Positions 1 through 10,203 of a DNA stretch of 64,000 nt are shown here, in pieces. The position numbers and the translations under genes were made by a program. Position 1 is the first letter of the stretch; every line of letters begins with the position of its first letter. Where the stretch lies: positions 5,038-69,037 of the forward strand of contig JAHDGK010000022.1 of assembly GCA_020627685.1 (NCBI GenBank), read 5' to 3'. This DNA comes from Granulosicoccus sp. (lineage in GTDB: Bacteria > Pseudomonadota > Gammaproteobacteria > Granulosicoccales > Granulosicoccaceae). Under the pieces are notes generated by a model. The model was not told the origin of the DNA. It saw only the letters and a program-made list of their open reading frames with translations, and did no database searches.

Positions 1-571
1 CTACCGTATGTAACAGCTCGTGCGCGATAACGATGTTGTTTTGCTGTGTTTGATCTTTATCGCTAAAGGCGTGAACGAGCCCGATAAGTCCCTTTTGTAG
101 GCCTACAGAATGTTCCAGTGCATCGCTGTCGTTTCCCTCGTGGTAAAGGACAAACATGCGAACGCGTGTCAGGCCGCCTCCATCGTCAGGGGTGTGGCGC
201 CATGCCCAGTACCTGAGTTTAAGGCCCCAAAACAGAACGCTGAGGCTGTTGGCGTTTCCAGGAAACTGCGGTGGCAATGAATCGATAGTGTCACCGACGG
301 TGACGTTAAACGGTTGCTCCAGAGGCATTGAATACCGTTTAGCCTCTCGTGCTCCCCAGCGATTGATGATGCCGAAGTCCTTATCGTCCAACTGGTCAAT
401 GTAGCGTTGTGTGGCTTGCGTGCCGTCTGCATTGATCGGGAATATGGACACCTCAATGCTCTTTTCCCAGCTGCGGGTTGCATCACGTTGGTGAGCGCTG
501 ATCGTGGCCACCGAGGCCAGACAGGCAAGCAGCACAATAATCCTGAATAGCGTGAATCTAGTCACTTTCAT
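1..571 (-). CDS. Secreted protein with HExxH zinc-peptidase-like motif (3' end truncated by window edge)
   Basis: Open minus-strand frame from ATG at 571 (MKVTRFTLFRIIVLLACLASVATISAHQRD...) running off the window edge with ...NNIVIAHELLHTV; signal-peptide-like N-terminus; not in the ORF track because no stop lies in the window. Confidence 0.65.
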   Translation of the reverse strand, partial: MKVTRFTLFRIIVLLACLASVATISAHQRDATRSWEKSIEVSIFPINADGTQATQRYIDQLDDKDFGIINRWGAREAKRYSMPLEQPFNVTVGDTIDSLPPQFPGNANSLSVLFWGLKLRYWAWRHTPDDGGGLTRVRMFVLYHEGNDSDALEHSVGLQKGLIGLVHAFSDKDQTQQNNIVIAHELLHTV

Positions 572-765
572 TTAAGTACAACGCGCATTCTTGAGAAACT
601 GGAGCACATAAGAAACCTTCCCAGCAGACTTTAGTGTTGCTGGTGTAGTCTTCAATGTTTGCGGTGACGTGCACCCACTCTTGAGGTGGCTGGTATCGAT
701 TAACGTGCCTTGTCTCGTTCCATCGCAAGACTATCGGTTTCAATTCACATTTTGACAGGCTTAGT

Positions 766-3393
766 ATGGACTCACGCAACCCCGTCGCGATTCAGCGTAT
801 CGACTATCAGGCACCTCTTTGGTCTATCGAAAAAACATCATTGGTATTTGAGCTTGACCCGACAGCCACGCGAGTCAGCAGCGAGCTCCACCTTGAATAT
901 GCTAAAGATGACCGGGAGCAAACCCATGAATTGATACTGCAAGGTGTTGATCTTGTTCTCCTCTCCATCTCCATTGATGACAGGCAGCTCGAACACTCTG
1001 ATTACGAACAAACTGATCAAGAGCTGACAATAAAAGCGGTGCCGGCCAGCTGTGTTGTCCGGGTGGTGACGCAAATTAATCCGGATAGCAACAAGGCGCT
1101 GGAGGGTTTGTATCGCTCAAGCGGAAATTTCTGTACGCAGTGTGAAGCTGAAGGCTTTCGCAAAATCACGTATTACCTCGACAGGCCAGATGTGTTGTCG
1201 ATCTTTGATGTGGAGATTATCGCTGACGCTGCAAATTATCCGGTGTTGTTATCCAACGGCAACCGGGTTTCTGAGCGCAGCTTAGCCGATGGTAAACACA
1301 GTGTTAAGTGGCATGACCCTCATCCGAAGCCTAGCTATCTGTTTGCACTTGTTGCTGGAGATTTAGCACATATTGAAGAGCAATTTGTTACCGCTTCCGG
1401 TCGCAAGGTTCTGCTGCAGATTTATGTGCAGCAACACAACATCCAACGTTGTGACTTTGCTATGCAATCGCTGATTGCCTCAATGCGTTGGGACGAAGAC
1501 GTATACGGTCTTGAGTATGACCTTGACTGTTTCATGATAGTGGCGGTTGATGACTTCAACATGGGGGCAATGGAAAACAAAGGACTCAATGTTTTCAATT
1601 CGCGCTTTGTTTTAGCCCATCCGGAGACGGCGACCGATACCGATTACTTGGGTGTCGAAGCTGTCATTGCACATGAGTACTTTCACAATTGGACGGGAAA
1701 TAGAATTACTTGCCGAGACTGGTTTCAGTTAAGTCTGAAAGAAGGATTAACGGTATTTCGCGATCAGTGTTTTTCAAGTGATCAGCACTCAGCTACCGTG
1801 AAGCGAATTGAAGATGTCAGATTATTAAGAGCACGGCAGTTCCCAGAAGACGCAGGTCCGATGGCGCACCCGATTCGTCCGGATAGCTACATCGAGATCA
1901 ATAATTTTTATACCTTGACGGTCTATGAAAAAGGTGCAGAAGTCATCCGTATGCTGCATACCTTGCTGGGGCCGGAAAGTTGGCGTTTGGGCATGGATGA
2001 GTACGTAAAGCGTCATGATGGTAGCGCGACAACCTGCGATGCATTTCTCGATGCCATGCAGTCGGTTACTGATATTGACTTAACGCAGTTTCGATTGTGG
2101 TACAGCACGGCGGGTACACCCATCCTCACTATCAGCGAACACTATGATGCGAGTCGCCAGCGCTACTCCTTGACAGTAAAACAGACGTGTCCTGATACAC
2201 CTGGGCAAACGGATAAAGCGCCTTTGCACATACCGTTGGCGATGGGTCTGCTCGATGCCAATGGCAATGAAATTCCATTAAAAGATGCTGATAGCGAACG
2301 AGGGCTTATTTTAAATGTGAGGCAGGCCGAAGAGACCTTCCATTTTGATGATATTCACGATGTGCCGGTAGCATCCTTACTGCGTGGGTTCTCCGCACCT
2401 GTTGTGCTACAGCAGGATGTGGGTGATGACACGTTGTCATTTCTAATTGCCCATGACACAGATGCTTTCAATCGTTGGGATGCCGGTCAAAGGCTAGCTC
2501 AACGAGTCATTCTTAATGTAATGAATGGCTCCTATGTGCATACTGAATGTGCCGGTTTATCGAAATCTCTAAATGCGCTTTTGCTGGATGAGACGTTGGA
2601 CCCTGCGTTTAAAGCAGAGGCGCTAACACTGCCCAGCATAGATACGATAGCCGAGGCAGTCGACCATGTGGACTACCAACGTTTAATCAGTGCTCGTGAT
2701 GCTGTGTGCACGTGTATGGCCGAAGCGTTAAAGCCCGTATTAGTGGAATGGGTGACACAAAGCCGGTGCCTCGATTTAGCGCTGTTGGACCCGGTGGCTA
2801 TGGGTACTCGCAGTCTTGCTAATACTGCGCTTAAACTCTTGTCTTATTTGTCAGCTGAACAATGGGAGGGTATGGCGGTAGCTCAATTTGAGAATGCCAA
2901 CAATATGACAGATAAGTTGGCTGCCTTAGCGTGTCTTTGTCATACCGACGGGGAAGGGCGAACAAACTGTTTAGCGTCATTTTATGAAACAGCAAAACCC
3001 GATCGCTTGGTCTTGGACAAATGGTTTGCGGTTCAAGCCATGGCCAGACGGCCGCAAATTGTGGACGACATTGCGCGCCTGCTCAATCACGACGACTTTG
3101 ATGCCACAAACCCCAATAGATTGCGATCAGTGGTTGCTAGTTTTGCCATGAATAACCCGCGTGGATTTCATCAGCAAGATGGGGCGGGGTATCGAATTGT
3201 GTCCGACCAGGTTATAGCGCTCGATAAATTTAATCCTCAGATAGCTGCGCGTCTGGTGAGTTCTTTGTCGCGGTGGAAACGCTTAAATGTTTCATCCGGG
3301 GAGCTTATGAAGTCTGAACTGTCGAGAATTCTTTGCTCCGGTGATTTATCGCCAGATGTCTATGAGTTTGTCAGCAAGGGCTTGGAGGGCTAG
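766..3393 (+). CDS. pepN: Aminopeptidase N (M1 family)
   Basis: GAMENKGLNVFN and HEYFHNWTGNRITCRDWFQLSLKEGLTVFRDQ; 875 aa, full-length PepN architecture. Confidence 0.96.
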   Translation: MDSRNPVAIQRIDYQAPLWSIEKTSLVFELDPTATRVSSELHLEYAKDDREQTHELILQGVDLVLLSISIDDRQLEHSDYEQTDQELTIKAVPASCVVRVVTQINPDSNKALEGLYRSSGNFCTQCEAEGFRKITYYLDRPDVLSIFDVEIIADAANYPVLLSNGNRVSERSLADGKHSVKWHDPHPKPSYLFALVAGDLAHIEEQFVTASGRKVLLQIYVQQHNIQRCDFAMQSLIASMRWDEDVYGLEYDLDCFMIVAVDDFNMGAMENKGLNVFNSRFVLAHPETATDTDYLGVEAVIAHEYFHNWTGNRITCRDWFQLSLKEGLTVFRDQCFSSDQHSATVKRIEDVRLLRARQFPEDAGPMAHPIRPDSYIEINNFYTLTVYEKGAEVIRMLHTLLGPESWRLGMDEYVKRHDGSATTCDAFLDAMQSVTDIDLTQFRLWYSTAGTPILTISEHYDASRQRYSLTVKQTCPDTPGQTDKAPLHIPLAMGLLDANGNEIPLKDADSERGLILNVRQAEETFHFDDIHDVPVASLLRGFSAPVVLQQDVGDDTLSFLIAHDTDAFNRWDAGQRLAQRVILNVMNGSYVHTECAGLSKSLNALLLDETLDPAFKAEALTLPSIDTIAEAVDHVDYQRLISARDAVCTCMAEALKPVLVEWVTQSRCLDLALLDPVAMGTRSLANTALKLLSYLSAEQWEGMAVAQFENANNMTDKLAALACLCHTDGEGRTNCLASFYETAKPDRLVLDKWFAVQAMARRPQIVDDIARLLNHDDFDATNPNRLRSVVASFAMNNPRGFHQQDGAGYRIVSDQVIALDKFNPQIAARLVSSLSRWKRLNVSSGELMKSELSRILCSGDLSPDVYEFVSKGLEG

Positions 3394-3616
3394 CTTTTAA
3401 GTCAATTCTTTTTGCATTACTTCAGGTTACATAATTTGCGGTCTGCAAGATTTACAAAATTGAGAAATGTTTCTCCTGACTGTGCCAATGTAAGGCAATT
3501 GTGAACAAGCGTAGCAAGGCTCTCTATTGGCCTAGTTTTGTCATAGTGACATGCTATTTTTCGACACATGTTTTGATCCGCAACACCTGCGGAATTGAGG
3601 AGAGGAGTCTCATACA

Positions 3617-3829
3617 ATGAGTGAGCGACAGCAAGGTACGGTTAAGTGGTTTGATAACGCCAAAGGTTATGGCTTTATCGTCAGCCCTACAGGCGACGAT
3701 GTTTTCGTCCATTACCGCGTGATTCAAGGCGAGGGTTATCGCTCTCTTAGTGAAGGTCAGCAGGTTGAATTTGTTGCCACGGAAGGTGACAAAGGCTGGC
3801 AGGCCTCCGAGGTTGCACCAGTTGCATAA
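3617..3829 (+). CDS. Cold-shock domain protein
   Basis: 70 aa; [15 protein letters not shown] and [12 protein letters not shown]-like motifs. Confidence 0.95.
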   Translation: MSERQQGTVKWFDNAKGYGFIVSPTGDDVFVHYRVIQGEGYRSLSEGQQVEFVATEGDKGWQASEVAPVA

Positions 3830-3903
3830 ACGGACTAACCGTCCTTGATGTAATCCAATTGGAAGGTTGCATTTATTATAATAGTGCTGTGTAGTACCCC
3901 TTG

Positions 3904-3927
3904 AAGGCTGCCGCTTTAGGCAGCCTT
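3904..3927 (+). terminator. Probable terminator hairpin downstream of csp gene
   Basis: aaggctgcc-gcttta-ggcagcctt, 9-bp perfect stem, weak U tract. Confidence 0.55.
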
Positions 3928-4037
3928 TGCTTATGCCTCACTGTGTATTTCCCGGTGCTGGACCTTGGGCACTGTTCCTGATTCAATGACGCATTGCCAT
4001 AGCTCATCTAAGAGCCGGTGCCTGATTGCTCATCGAC

Positions 4038-5948
4038 ATGAATCAGAAGTCTTCAAACGTTGATTCGTCCCCAAGCCAGTTTCAGCTATTAAAACAACGA
4101 CGCTTTGCGCCGTTTTTTGTAACGCAGTTGCTGGGTGCGTTTAATGACAATGTGTATAAAAATGCATTGGTCGCGTTAATCGCATTTGCTGCGATACGCT
4201 CTGCATCGATAGACGATGGCTTACTCATCAATCTAGCTGCAGGTTTGTTCATTTTGCCGTTTTTCATTTTCTCGGCCTTGTGTGGACAGATTGCAGACAA
4301 GTATGAAAAGTCGGCGCTCATCAGGCGAATAAAGCTCGCTGAAATTGGCATCATGCTACTGGGCGTTATCGCTTTCTACTTAGAAAGTATGCCCATGCTC
4401 ATCGGAATATTATTTCTTATGGGCACCCAGTCGACTTTCTTCGGTCCCATTAAGTACGGAATATTGCCTCAGCATTTAGATAGCTCTGAGCTTACCGGGG
4501 GTAATGGCCTGGTTGAGCTAGGGACATTTCTTGCCATTCTATTGGGCACCATTGCAGGCACTCAACTTATCGCATCATCTGCTGATGGCAGTACGGTACT
4601 TGTGTCGGTTGTGATTGTCGTGGTGGCGATCGTGGGTTACTTAGCCAGTCGTTCTATTCCGCACTCTCCAGCCAGTGATCCAACGGTTGTTGTTCGGTTT
4701 AATCCTTTGACTGAAACAGTAAAGCTTGTTCGTGAGACTGCGAACCATAAGGTTATATTCCAATCCATTCTGGCTATATCGTGGTTCTGGTTTTTGGGCG
4801 CCACATATTTGGCTCAGTTTCCGGTCTATGCACGAGACACCCTGGGCGGGAACGTTGATGTCTTCACGCTCTTACTGGGTAGCTTTTCGGTCGGTATCGC
4901 TATGGGGTCAATACTGTGTGAACGTCTATCGCACGGGCGTGTTGAAATCGGGCTAGTGCCTTTCGGTGCAATAGGGATCACCCTGTTTGGACTGGACTTG
5001 TATTTCTCTACACCAGAAGCGCCGCTCGGATCAGATTTAAGCATGGGGGCTTTTATCGCAGCGGAAGGTGCCAAGCGAGTGCTGGCTGATGTGTTTTTAA
5101 TCGGGTTGTTTGGTGGTTTTTACATCGTGCCTTTATATGCGCTGATTCAGCAGCGCAGTGACCCGAAAAGGCTATCCCGATCAATTGCCTGTAACAACGT
5201 GATTAATGCACTCTTTATGGTGCTTTCGGCATTGATTGTTATGGCATTACTTGGCTTCGGGGCAAGTGTGACGCAAATATTTCTTGCGATGTCGCTAGTC
5301 AATTTGCTTGTGGCTTTATACATCTTCAGGCAAGTGCCTGAGTTTTTTATGCGGTTTCTTATTTGGCTGCTCGTGCACACAGCTTATCGTCTTAATAAGA
5401 AGGGGATGGAGAATATTCCGAAAGCCGGTGCTGCGATAGTGGCAGCAAATCATGTGAGTTTTATCGATGCGCTGTTGTTGGCAGGATGTATAAAGCGACC
5501 CATACGATTTGTTATGTACTATCGAATCTATCAAATACCGGTACTCAATTTTATCTTTCGCACAGCCAATGCCATTCCTATAGCCGGGCGAAAGGAAAAC
5601 GAAAAAATGTACGAGCAGGCGTTTGAGACAATGAACGCAGCGCTTGAGGCAGGGGATTTGTTGTGTATTTTTCCAGAAGGGGAAATTACTCGAGATGGCG
5701 AGTTGAATCCGTTTAAACCAGGAATTTTGCGAGTACTTGATGCCAAACAGGTTCCTGTTGTGCCTATTGGATTGCAAGGGCTATGGGGAAGTCTTTTCAG
5801 CCGCAAAGGCGGGAAGGCATTTTTTAAATTTCCAAAGCGAATCTTTGCTCGTATAGGAGTTAATGTGGGTGCACCGATTGCCCCTGAGGACGTTCAGTTG
5901 GAGTCTCTGCAAGAGAGTGTTCGACAGTTACGTGGTGAGCGGCGATAA
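4038..5948 (+). CDS. MFS transporter fused to 1-acyl-glycerol-3-phosphate acyltransferase (LplT-PlsC-like)
   Basis: N-terminal multi-TM MFS region (LLGAFNDNVYKNALVALI); C-terminal PlsC-type NHVSFID (HX4D) and FPEGEITRDGEL; ATG at 4038 preferred over TTG at 4026. Confidence 0.88.
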   Translation: MNQKSSNVDSSPSQFQLLKQRRFAPFFVTQLLGAFNDNVYKNALVALIAFAAIRSASIDDGLLINLAAGLFILPFFIFSALCGQIADKYEKSALIRRIKLAEIGIMLLGVIAFYLESMPMLIGILFLMGTQSTFFGPIKYGILPQHLDSSELTGGNGLVELGTFLAILLGTIAGTQLIASSADGSTVLVSVVIVVVAIVGYLASRSIPHSPASDPTVVVRFNPLTETVKLVRETANHKVIFQSILAISWFWFLGATYLAQFPVYARDTLGGNVDVFTLLLGSFSVGIAMGSILCERLSHGRVEIGLVPFGAIGITLFGLDLYFSTPEAPLGSDLSMGAFIAAEGAKRVLADVFLIGLFGGFYIVPLYALIQQRSDPKRLSRSIACNNVINALFMVLSALIVMALLGFGASVTQIFLAMSLVNLLVALYIFRQVPEFFMRFLIWLLVHTAYRLNKKGMENIPKAGAAIVAANHVSFIDALLLAGCIKRPIRFVMYYRIYQIPVLNFIFRTANAIPIAGRKENEKMYEQAFETMNAALEAGDLLCIFPEGEITRDGELNPFKPGILRVLDAKQVPVVPIGLQGLWGSLFSRKGGKAFFKFPKRIFARIGVNVGAPIAPEDVQLESLQESVRQLRGERR

Positions 5949-5977
5949 TTCGGGTTGTATAAGGCCTTAACTGAGAA

Positions 5978-6562
5978 ATGGCGACTATGTCTAGCGGATT
6001 TTGTACCCAGTGCGGTAGCGCTGTAAAAGAGCATATCCCGGAAGGTGACAATCGCTTAAGAAAGGTCTGCTCCTCCTGCGATTTTATCCATTATGAAAAC
6101 CCTAAGAACGTTGTCGGTTGCTTGTTGGAATGGCAAGGCAAAGTGCTTTTATGTAAACGAGGTATAGAGCCGCGTCACGGGTACTGGACATTGCCTGCAG
6201 GGTTTATGGAAAACGGGGAAAGCACCATAGACGGTGCTGCACGTGAGGCCTACGAGGAGGCTACGGCTGAATGTGAGGAGTTGCGCTTGTTTGCTGTCTA
6301 CAACCTGCCAAGAATAAGTCAGGTTTACATTATGTTTTTTGGGCAGCTAAAAGATGGTTTCGCAAAGGCTAATGAGGAAACACTCGAGGTAGGTTTGTTT
6401 AATCAGTCAGAAATTCCCTGGAGCGAACTGGCATTTCCTGTGGTGACTGAAACCTTAACGCGCTACTACGAAATGCGAGACCAGCGAGACAGACGAGTTT
6501 ACTGTGCTGATATTCATAGTCGGCCCGGGGCGCCTGTTGAAATCATCAGGCACCCCAGCTAG
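5978..6562 (+). CDS. NUDIX hydrolase with N-terminal zinc ribbon
   Basis: CTQCG...CSSC zinc ribbon; NUDIX box GFMENGESTIDGAAREAYEEATA. Confidence 0.9.
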   Translation: MATMSSGFCTQCGSAVKEHIPEGDNRLRKVCSSCDFIHYENPKNVVGCLLEWQGKVLLCKRGIEPRHGYWTLPAGFMENGESTIDGAAREAYEEATAECEELRLFAVYNLPRISQVYIMFFGQLKDGFAKANEETLEVGLFNQSEIPWSELAFPVVTETLTRYYEMRDQRDRRVYCADIHSRPGAPVEIIRHPS

Positions 6563-6578
6563 TTAGATTTATTTAACG

Positions 6579-8243
6579 TTAGAGTTCGCGAAGTTCTCGA
6601 CGAAGAATCTTGCCGACGTTCGTTTTCGGTAATTCATCAACGAACTGAATGACTTTGGGTCGCTTGTATCCGGTCAGCTCTTCTTTACAGTGAGCCAAGA
6701 CAGATTCCTCGGTGAGATCTGGGTCTTTCTTCACGATAACCACCTTGACCGCTTCACCGGAGTGACCGTCCGGTATGCCAATGGCGCCAACTTCCAGAAC
6801 CCCGGGGTGCATGGCGATAACAGCTTCAACTTCATTAGGGTAAACATTGAAGCCTGAGACCAGAATCATGTCTTTCAGTCGATCGACAATTTTGAAAAAA
6901 CCGTCTTCGTTCATGATGGCGATATCGCCTGTGTGCAACCAGCCGTCAGAATCGATGGTTTTTGCCGTTTCATCGGGCCGTTGCCAATAACCCTCCATAA
7001 CCTGAGGGCCGCGTATGCACAGCTCGCCTGCTTCGCCCACGGGTAACGGGTTGTTGTCAGGGTCTCTGATAGAGCCTTCTGTTGATGGCAGTGGCAAGCC
7101 GATAGAATCATTGAAGCCTTCTATAGTCATCGGGTTGATGCAAGCAGCCGGGCTGGTTTCGGTTAATCCGTAGGCTTCAACCAATGGCACGCCGGTGATC
7201 TCTTTCCAACGATCGGCAACCGCTTTTTGGACTGCCATTCCACCGCCTAGTGTCAGCTTTAAGCCGCTGAAATCCAGCTTATCAAACCCTGGAGTGTTCA
7301 TTAAACCGTTGAAGAGTGTATTCACACCGGTAAAAGCGGTGAACTTAAATTTCTGTAGCTCTTTAACAAAGCCCGGCATGTCTCTGGGGTTGGTGATTAA
7401 GAGGTTCATGGCGCCAAGCTTCATGTAAGTCAGTCCGTTCGCTGTTAATGCAAAGATGTGATACAGCGGCAGCGCGGTGACGATAATTTCTTCACCTTCT
7501 TTTTGATCGGTTGTATTGACCCATGCATAGGCCTGCTGGATATTCGCAACCATGTTTCTGTGAGACAACATTGCGCCCTTGGCGACGCCTGTTGTTCCAC
7601 CGGTGTATTGCAGGAAGGCGATATCGCTTTGCGAAAGTTCGGCAACGGCCTCAGGCAGTGTTGCCCCTTTAGCCAAGACATCTTTGAACGAATGTGATCC
7701 CGGTAGTGAAAATGGCGGCACCATTTTTTTCACGTATTTGATAACTAGATTAACCAGAATCGATTTGGGGAAGCTGAGCATGTCGCCAAAGCGGGTGGTG
7801 ATAACTGTTTGGACATCTGTTTTGTCGATAATCTGAGCCAGCGTGTGCGCAAACGCTTCAACCACAACAATGGCTTTGGCGCCCGAATCTGTTAGCTGAT
7901 GTTCTAGCTCACGATCGGTGTACAAAGGGTTGGTGTTGACGATAATCAGTCCCGCACGCATTGCTCCAAATACCGCTACCGGGTATTGCAGCAGGTTGGG
8001 CATCATGATGGCGATTCTGTCGCCTTTCTTTAATCCGGCCTCATGCTGCAGCCAGGATGCAAATTGCTTCGTTTGCTTATCCAGTTCTGCAAAGGACATC
8101 GTTGTGCCCATATTATGAAATGCCGGTTTGTCAGCGAACTTTGTACAAGCTTCGTTAAAAATTTCGACAACCGAGCTGTACGCATCAACATCGATTTCCT
8201 CCGGGGCTGATTCCGGGTAAGACTTGAGCCATGGTTTGTCCAT
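6579..8243 (-). CDS. fadD: Long-chain fatty-acid--CoA ligase
   Basis: AMP-binding motif [36 protein letters not shown]; 554 aa. Confidence 0.92.
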   Translation of the reverse strand: MDKPWLKSYPESAPEEIDVDAYSSVVEIFNEACTKFADKPAFHNMGTTMSFAELDKQTKQFASWLQHEAGLKKGDRIAIMMPNLLQYPVAVFGAMRAGLIIVNTNPLYTDRELEHQLTDSGAKAIVVVEAFAHTLAQIIDKTDVQTVITTRFGDMLSFPKSILVNLVIKYVKKMVPPFSLPGSHSFKDVLAKGATLPEAVAELSQSDIAFLQYTGGTTGVAKGAMLSHRNMVANIQQAYAWVNTTDQKEGEEIIVTALPLYHIFALTANGLTYMKLGAMNLLITNPRDMPGFVKELQKFKFTAFTGVNTLFNGLMNTPGFDKLDFSGLKLTLGGGMAVQKAVADRWKEITGVPLVEAYGLTETSPAACINPMTIEGFNDSIGLPLPSTEGSIRDPDNNPLPVGEAGELCIRGPQVMEGYWQRPDETAKTIDSDGWLHTGDIAIMNEDGFFKIVDRLKDMILVSGFNVYPNEVEAVIAMHPGVLEVGAIGIPDGHSGEAVKVVIVKKDPDLTEESVLAHCKEELTGYKRPKVIQFVDELPKTNVGKILRRELREL

Positions 8244-8270
8244 GCGTACTCCTCTTTGGTGGTTAGTGGT

Positions 8271-8765
8271 TTAGGCCGCTGCGCAGCACTTTTTATATTT
8301 TTTTCCGCTGCCACAGGCACACGGTTCGTTTCTACCCTGTTTGGGTGCTTCACGACGAAATTGGTTCACATCGGGGACTTCAGCATCACGGAAATACCAT
8401 TGACCGTGATATTTTTCAAACACACCGCGCTCGTGGTGGGTGTGGCGGCGTCTGGCGCCATCCCGGTATCTAGCCATAAATTCGATACGGGCTGTGTTGT
8501 CATCGGCTTCTCCGCCGTCAACATTCAATATTTCAAGGCCTAGCCATTGCGACTCGCTAGCCCAGCGTGCAGTAGCTGACTCATCGATGTCCGTGCGGGT
8601 GGACGGGTGGTGAGTTGTCATAATGAACTCGATAGCTCCCAACGTGTGCGCTGTATATCGAGCCCGTATCAATGATTCTGCACGTTCGGCTTTTACATCG
8701 CCATTGATGATGGGCTGACAGCACTCTGCTAGCGCTTTTCCTGAGCCACATGGACAATCTGACAT
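8271..8765 (-). CDS. YchJ-like SEC-C motif protein
   Basis: N-terminal [15 protein letters not shown] and C-terminal [18 protein letters not shown] motifs; YchJ-like length and layout. Confidence 0.88.
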   Translation of the reverse strand: MSDCPCGSGKALAECCQPIINGDVKAERAESLIRARYTAHTLGAIEFIMTTHHPSTRTDIDESATARWASESQWLGLEILNVDGGEADDNTARIEFMARYRDGARRRHTHHERGVFEKYHGQWYFRDAEVPDVNQFRREAPKQGRNEPCACGSGKKYKKCCAAA

Positions 8766-8824
8766 ACGGTTTCCTGAAGGGTTAATCTGTTGAGTTGGCC
8801 AAGTTTAGCGTACTCGTGAGGGTT

Positions 8825-9172
8825 TCAATGCACATAGATGCGATTCCCTTCGCTATCCCGTGTATAGGGGAAATGCACCTTTTTGAGCACGTGGCCGCGC
8901 ATCGTGACTGTCGCGGTATCCCGGTATTGGCCCTGATCGGTGAATTCGAACCCATATTCGCGCAAAAAGCAGCTGGAACCCGAACTACTGCGCGCAGGTC
9001 GCATTTTAATGATGGCAACCGTCTGATCCAGAAATTGCAGTTGACGTTGTCGGCAGGCTTGTCGCGCGTGACCAATGGCCAACTCTCTTGCCCGAGAGCC
9101 TGTCCACCATAGCCCGGCTAAGATGGCCGGGACTGCAATAATGAGTAAATCTAGTAATGCGTTTCCTGACAT
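8825..9172 (-). CDS. DUF3301-like membrane-anchored protein
   Basis: Single N-terminal TM, ARELAIGHARQACRQRQLQFLDQTVAI and FEFTDQGQYRDTATVTMRGHVL resemble DUF3301. Confidence 0.7.
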   Translation of the reverse strand: MSGNALLDLLIIAVPAILAGLWWTGSRARELAIGHARQACRQRQLQFLDQTVAIIKMRPARSSSGSSCFLREYGFEFTDQGQYRDTATVTMRGHVLKKVHFPYTRDSEGNRIYVH

Positions 9173-9245
9173 GTTCTGATCTTCATCTACCGTTGCCGGA
9201 GTGACTCCTTATAATAGGTGCATCTGTCACGAGGAAATAACGACT

Positions 9246-9554
9246 ATGACCGAAATCAATACGCTAGACGAGCAAACTCAAACAGAATTGGAGGCTGCGG
9301 CTTTCCGAACTCTGGTGGAGCATCTGCGATCGCGTACCGACGTCCAGAACATTGACCTGATGAACCTGGCGGGTTTTTGCAGAAATTGCCTATCAAAATA
9401 TTACGTGGCTGCCGGGGCAGAACGCGATTTGGAACTCTCTTACGAGGATGCCAGAGAAAGAGTCTATGGAATGCCTTATAAAGAGTGGAAGGCGCAATAC
9501 CAGACGGAAGCCACTGCTGAACAAGCTGCCCAATACAAAGCAACTCACGGCTGA
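9246..9554 (+). CDS. DUF1244-like protein
   Basis: AAAFRTLVEHLRSRTDVQNIDLMNLAGFCRNCLSKYY...YEDARERVYGMPYKEWK matches the remembered DUF1244 pattern. Confidence 0.82.
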   Translation: MTEINTLDEQTQTELEAAAFRTLVEHLRSRTDVQNIDLMNLAGFCRNCLSKYYVAAGAERDLELSYEDARERVYGMPYKEWKAQYQTEATAEQAAQYKATHG

Positions 9555-9561
9555 TAGTCAT

Positions 9562-10101
9562 ATGGCCTCCGACCGGGCAGATCAACCGACAGTGCGGCAT
9601 CAGCCTCTTCTGGCAGACTACCTGCTGGCTGATCATGAAGGCCCCTTATTCCTCATAGGGACTCGTCCAGCCGATATTTACTGGCCGGAATCTTCGCTTG
9701 AGTCGCGGGAAGTACACGAGTTGGTCACGCTATCAGAAGCTCTGCAGTGTTTATCCGGCCTGAATGAGACCGCGAAAGAGACGAGCTGCGCCGTCTTAAA
9801 CATTCAGGACTTTGAATCCGATCTTGAGCCTTTAATGGGTCGGGCCGTAAGAGCTTTCCCTCATCGTCTCATCGTCTACACTCTTGTCAATCAAACGTCT
9901 GACGCGCTGTTTTATTCCTTCGGTTTTAAAAAGCTCAATGTGCTGCAGGGGGCCGAATCGGCTCAGCACTATCAGTGGTATGAGTTTCGGCTAAGTCACT
10001 ACAAGCCGCAGCCAGATTGGCTGAACTCGCGATTTTGGGCAAACCCGGAACGCTTCGACCTGGATGAGGACGAAGATGTGTATGCGGACGAGGAAGAGTA
10101 A
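9562..10101 (+). CDS. Conserved hypothetical protein (possibly DUF6231-like)
   Basis: In-frame ATG at 9562; C-terminal PDWLNSRFWANPERFD followed by an acidic tail. Confidence 0.55.
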   Translation: MASDRADQPTVRHQPLLADYLLADHEGPLFLIGTRPADIYWPESSLESREVHELVTLSEALQCLSGLNETAKETSCAVLNIQDFESDLEPLMGRAVRAFPHRLIVYTLVNQTSDALFYSFGFKKLNVLQGAESAQHYQWYEFRLSHYKPQPDWLNSRFWANPERFDLDEDEDVYADEEE

Positions 10102-10203
10102 CGCTCGTTGCGTCGCTTAATCAGCATTGCAAGCTTGGAACGTCAAAAAGGCGATCTGCCTGAAGCCTCCACGCGAATAAGACTACTATACTAGGAGAGA
10201 CAC

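Noticed and set aside
558-779. 73-aa minus-strand ORF (MRESILSLSKC...YLNESD) upstream of the HELLH gene
   Set aside because: Its start overlaps the pepN start and no family is recognised. A shorter coupled ORF cannot be excluded but is unsupported.
3417-3617. 66-aa minus-strand ORF upstream of the cold-shock gene
   Set aside because: Falls in the probable promoter/5' UTR of the csp gene and shows no family signature.
5316-5806. Two antisense ORFs (153 and 91 aa) inside the MFS-PlsC gene
   Set aside because: Both overlap a well-supported coding region and lack family features.
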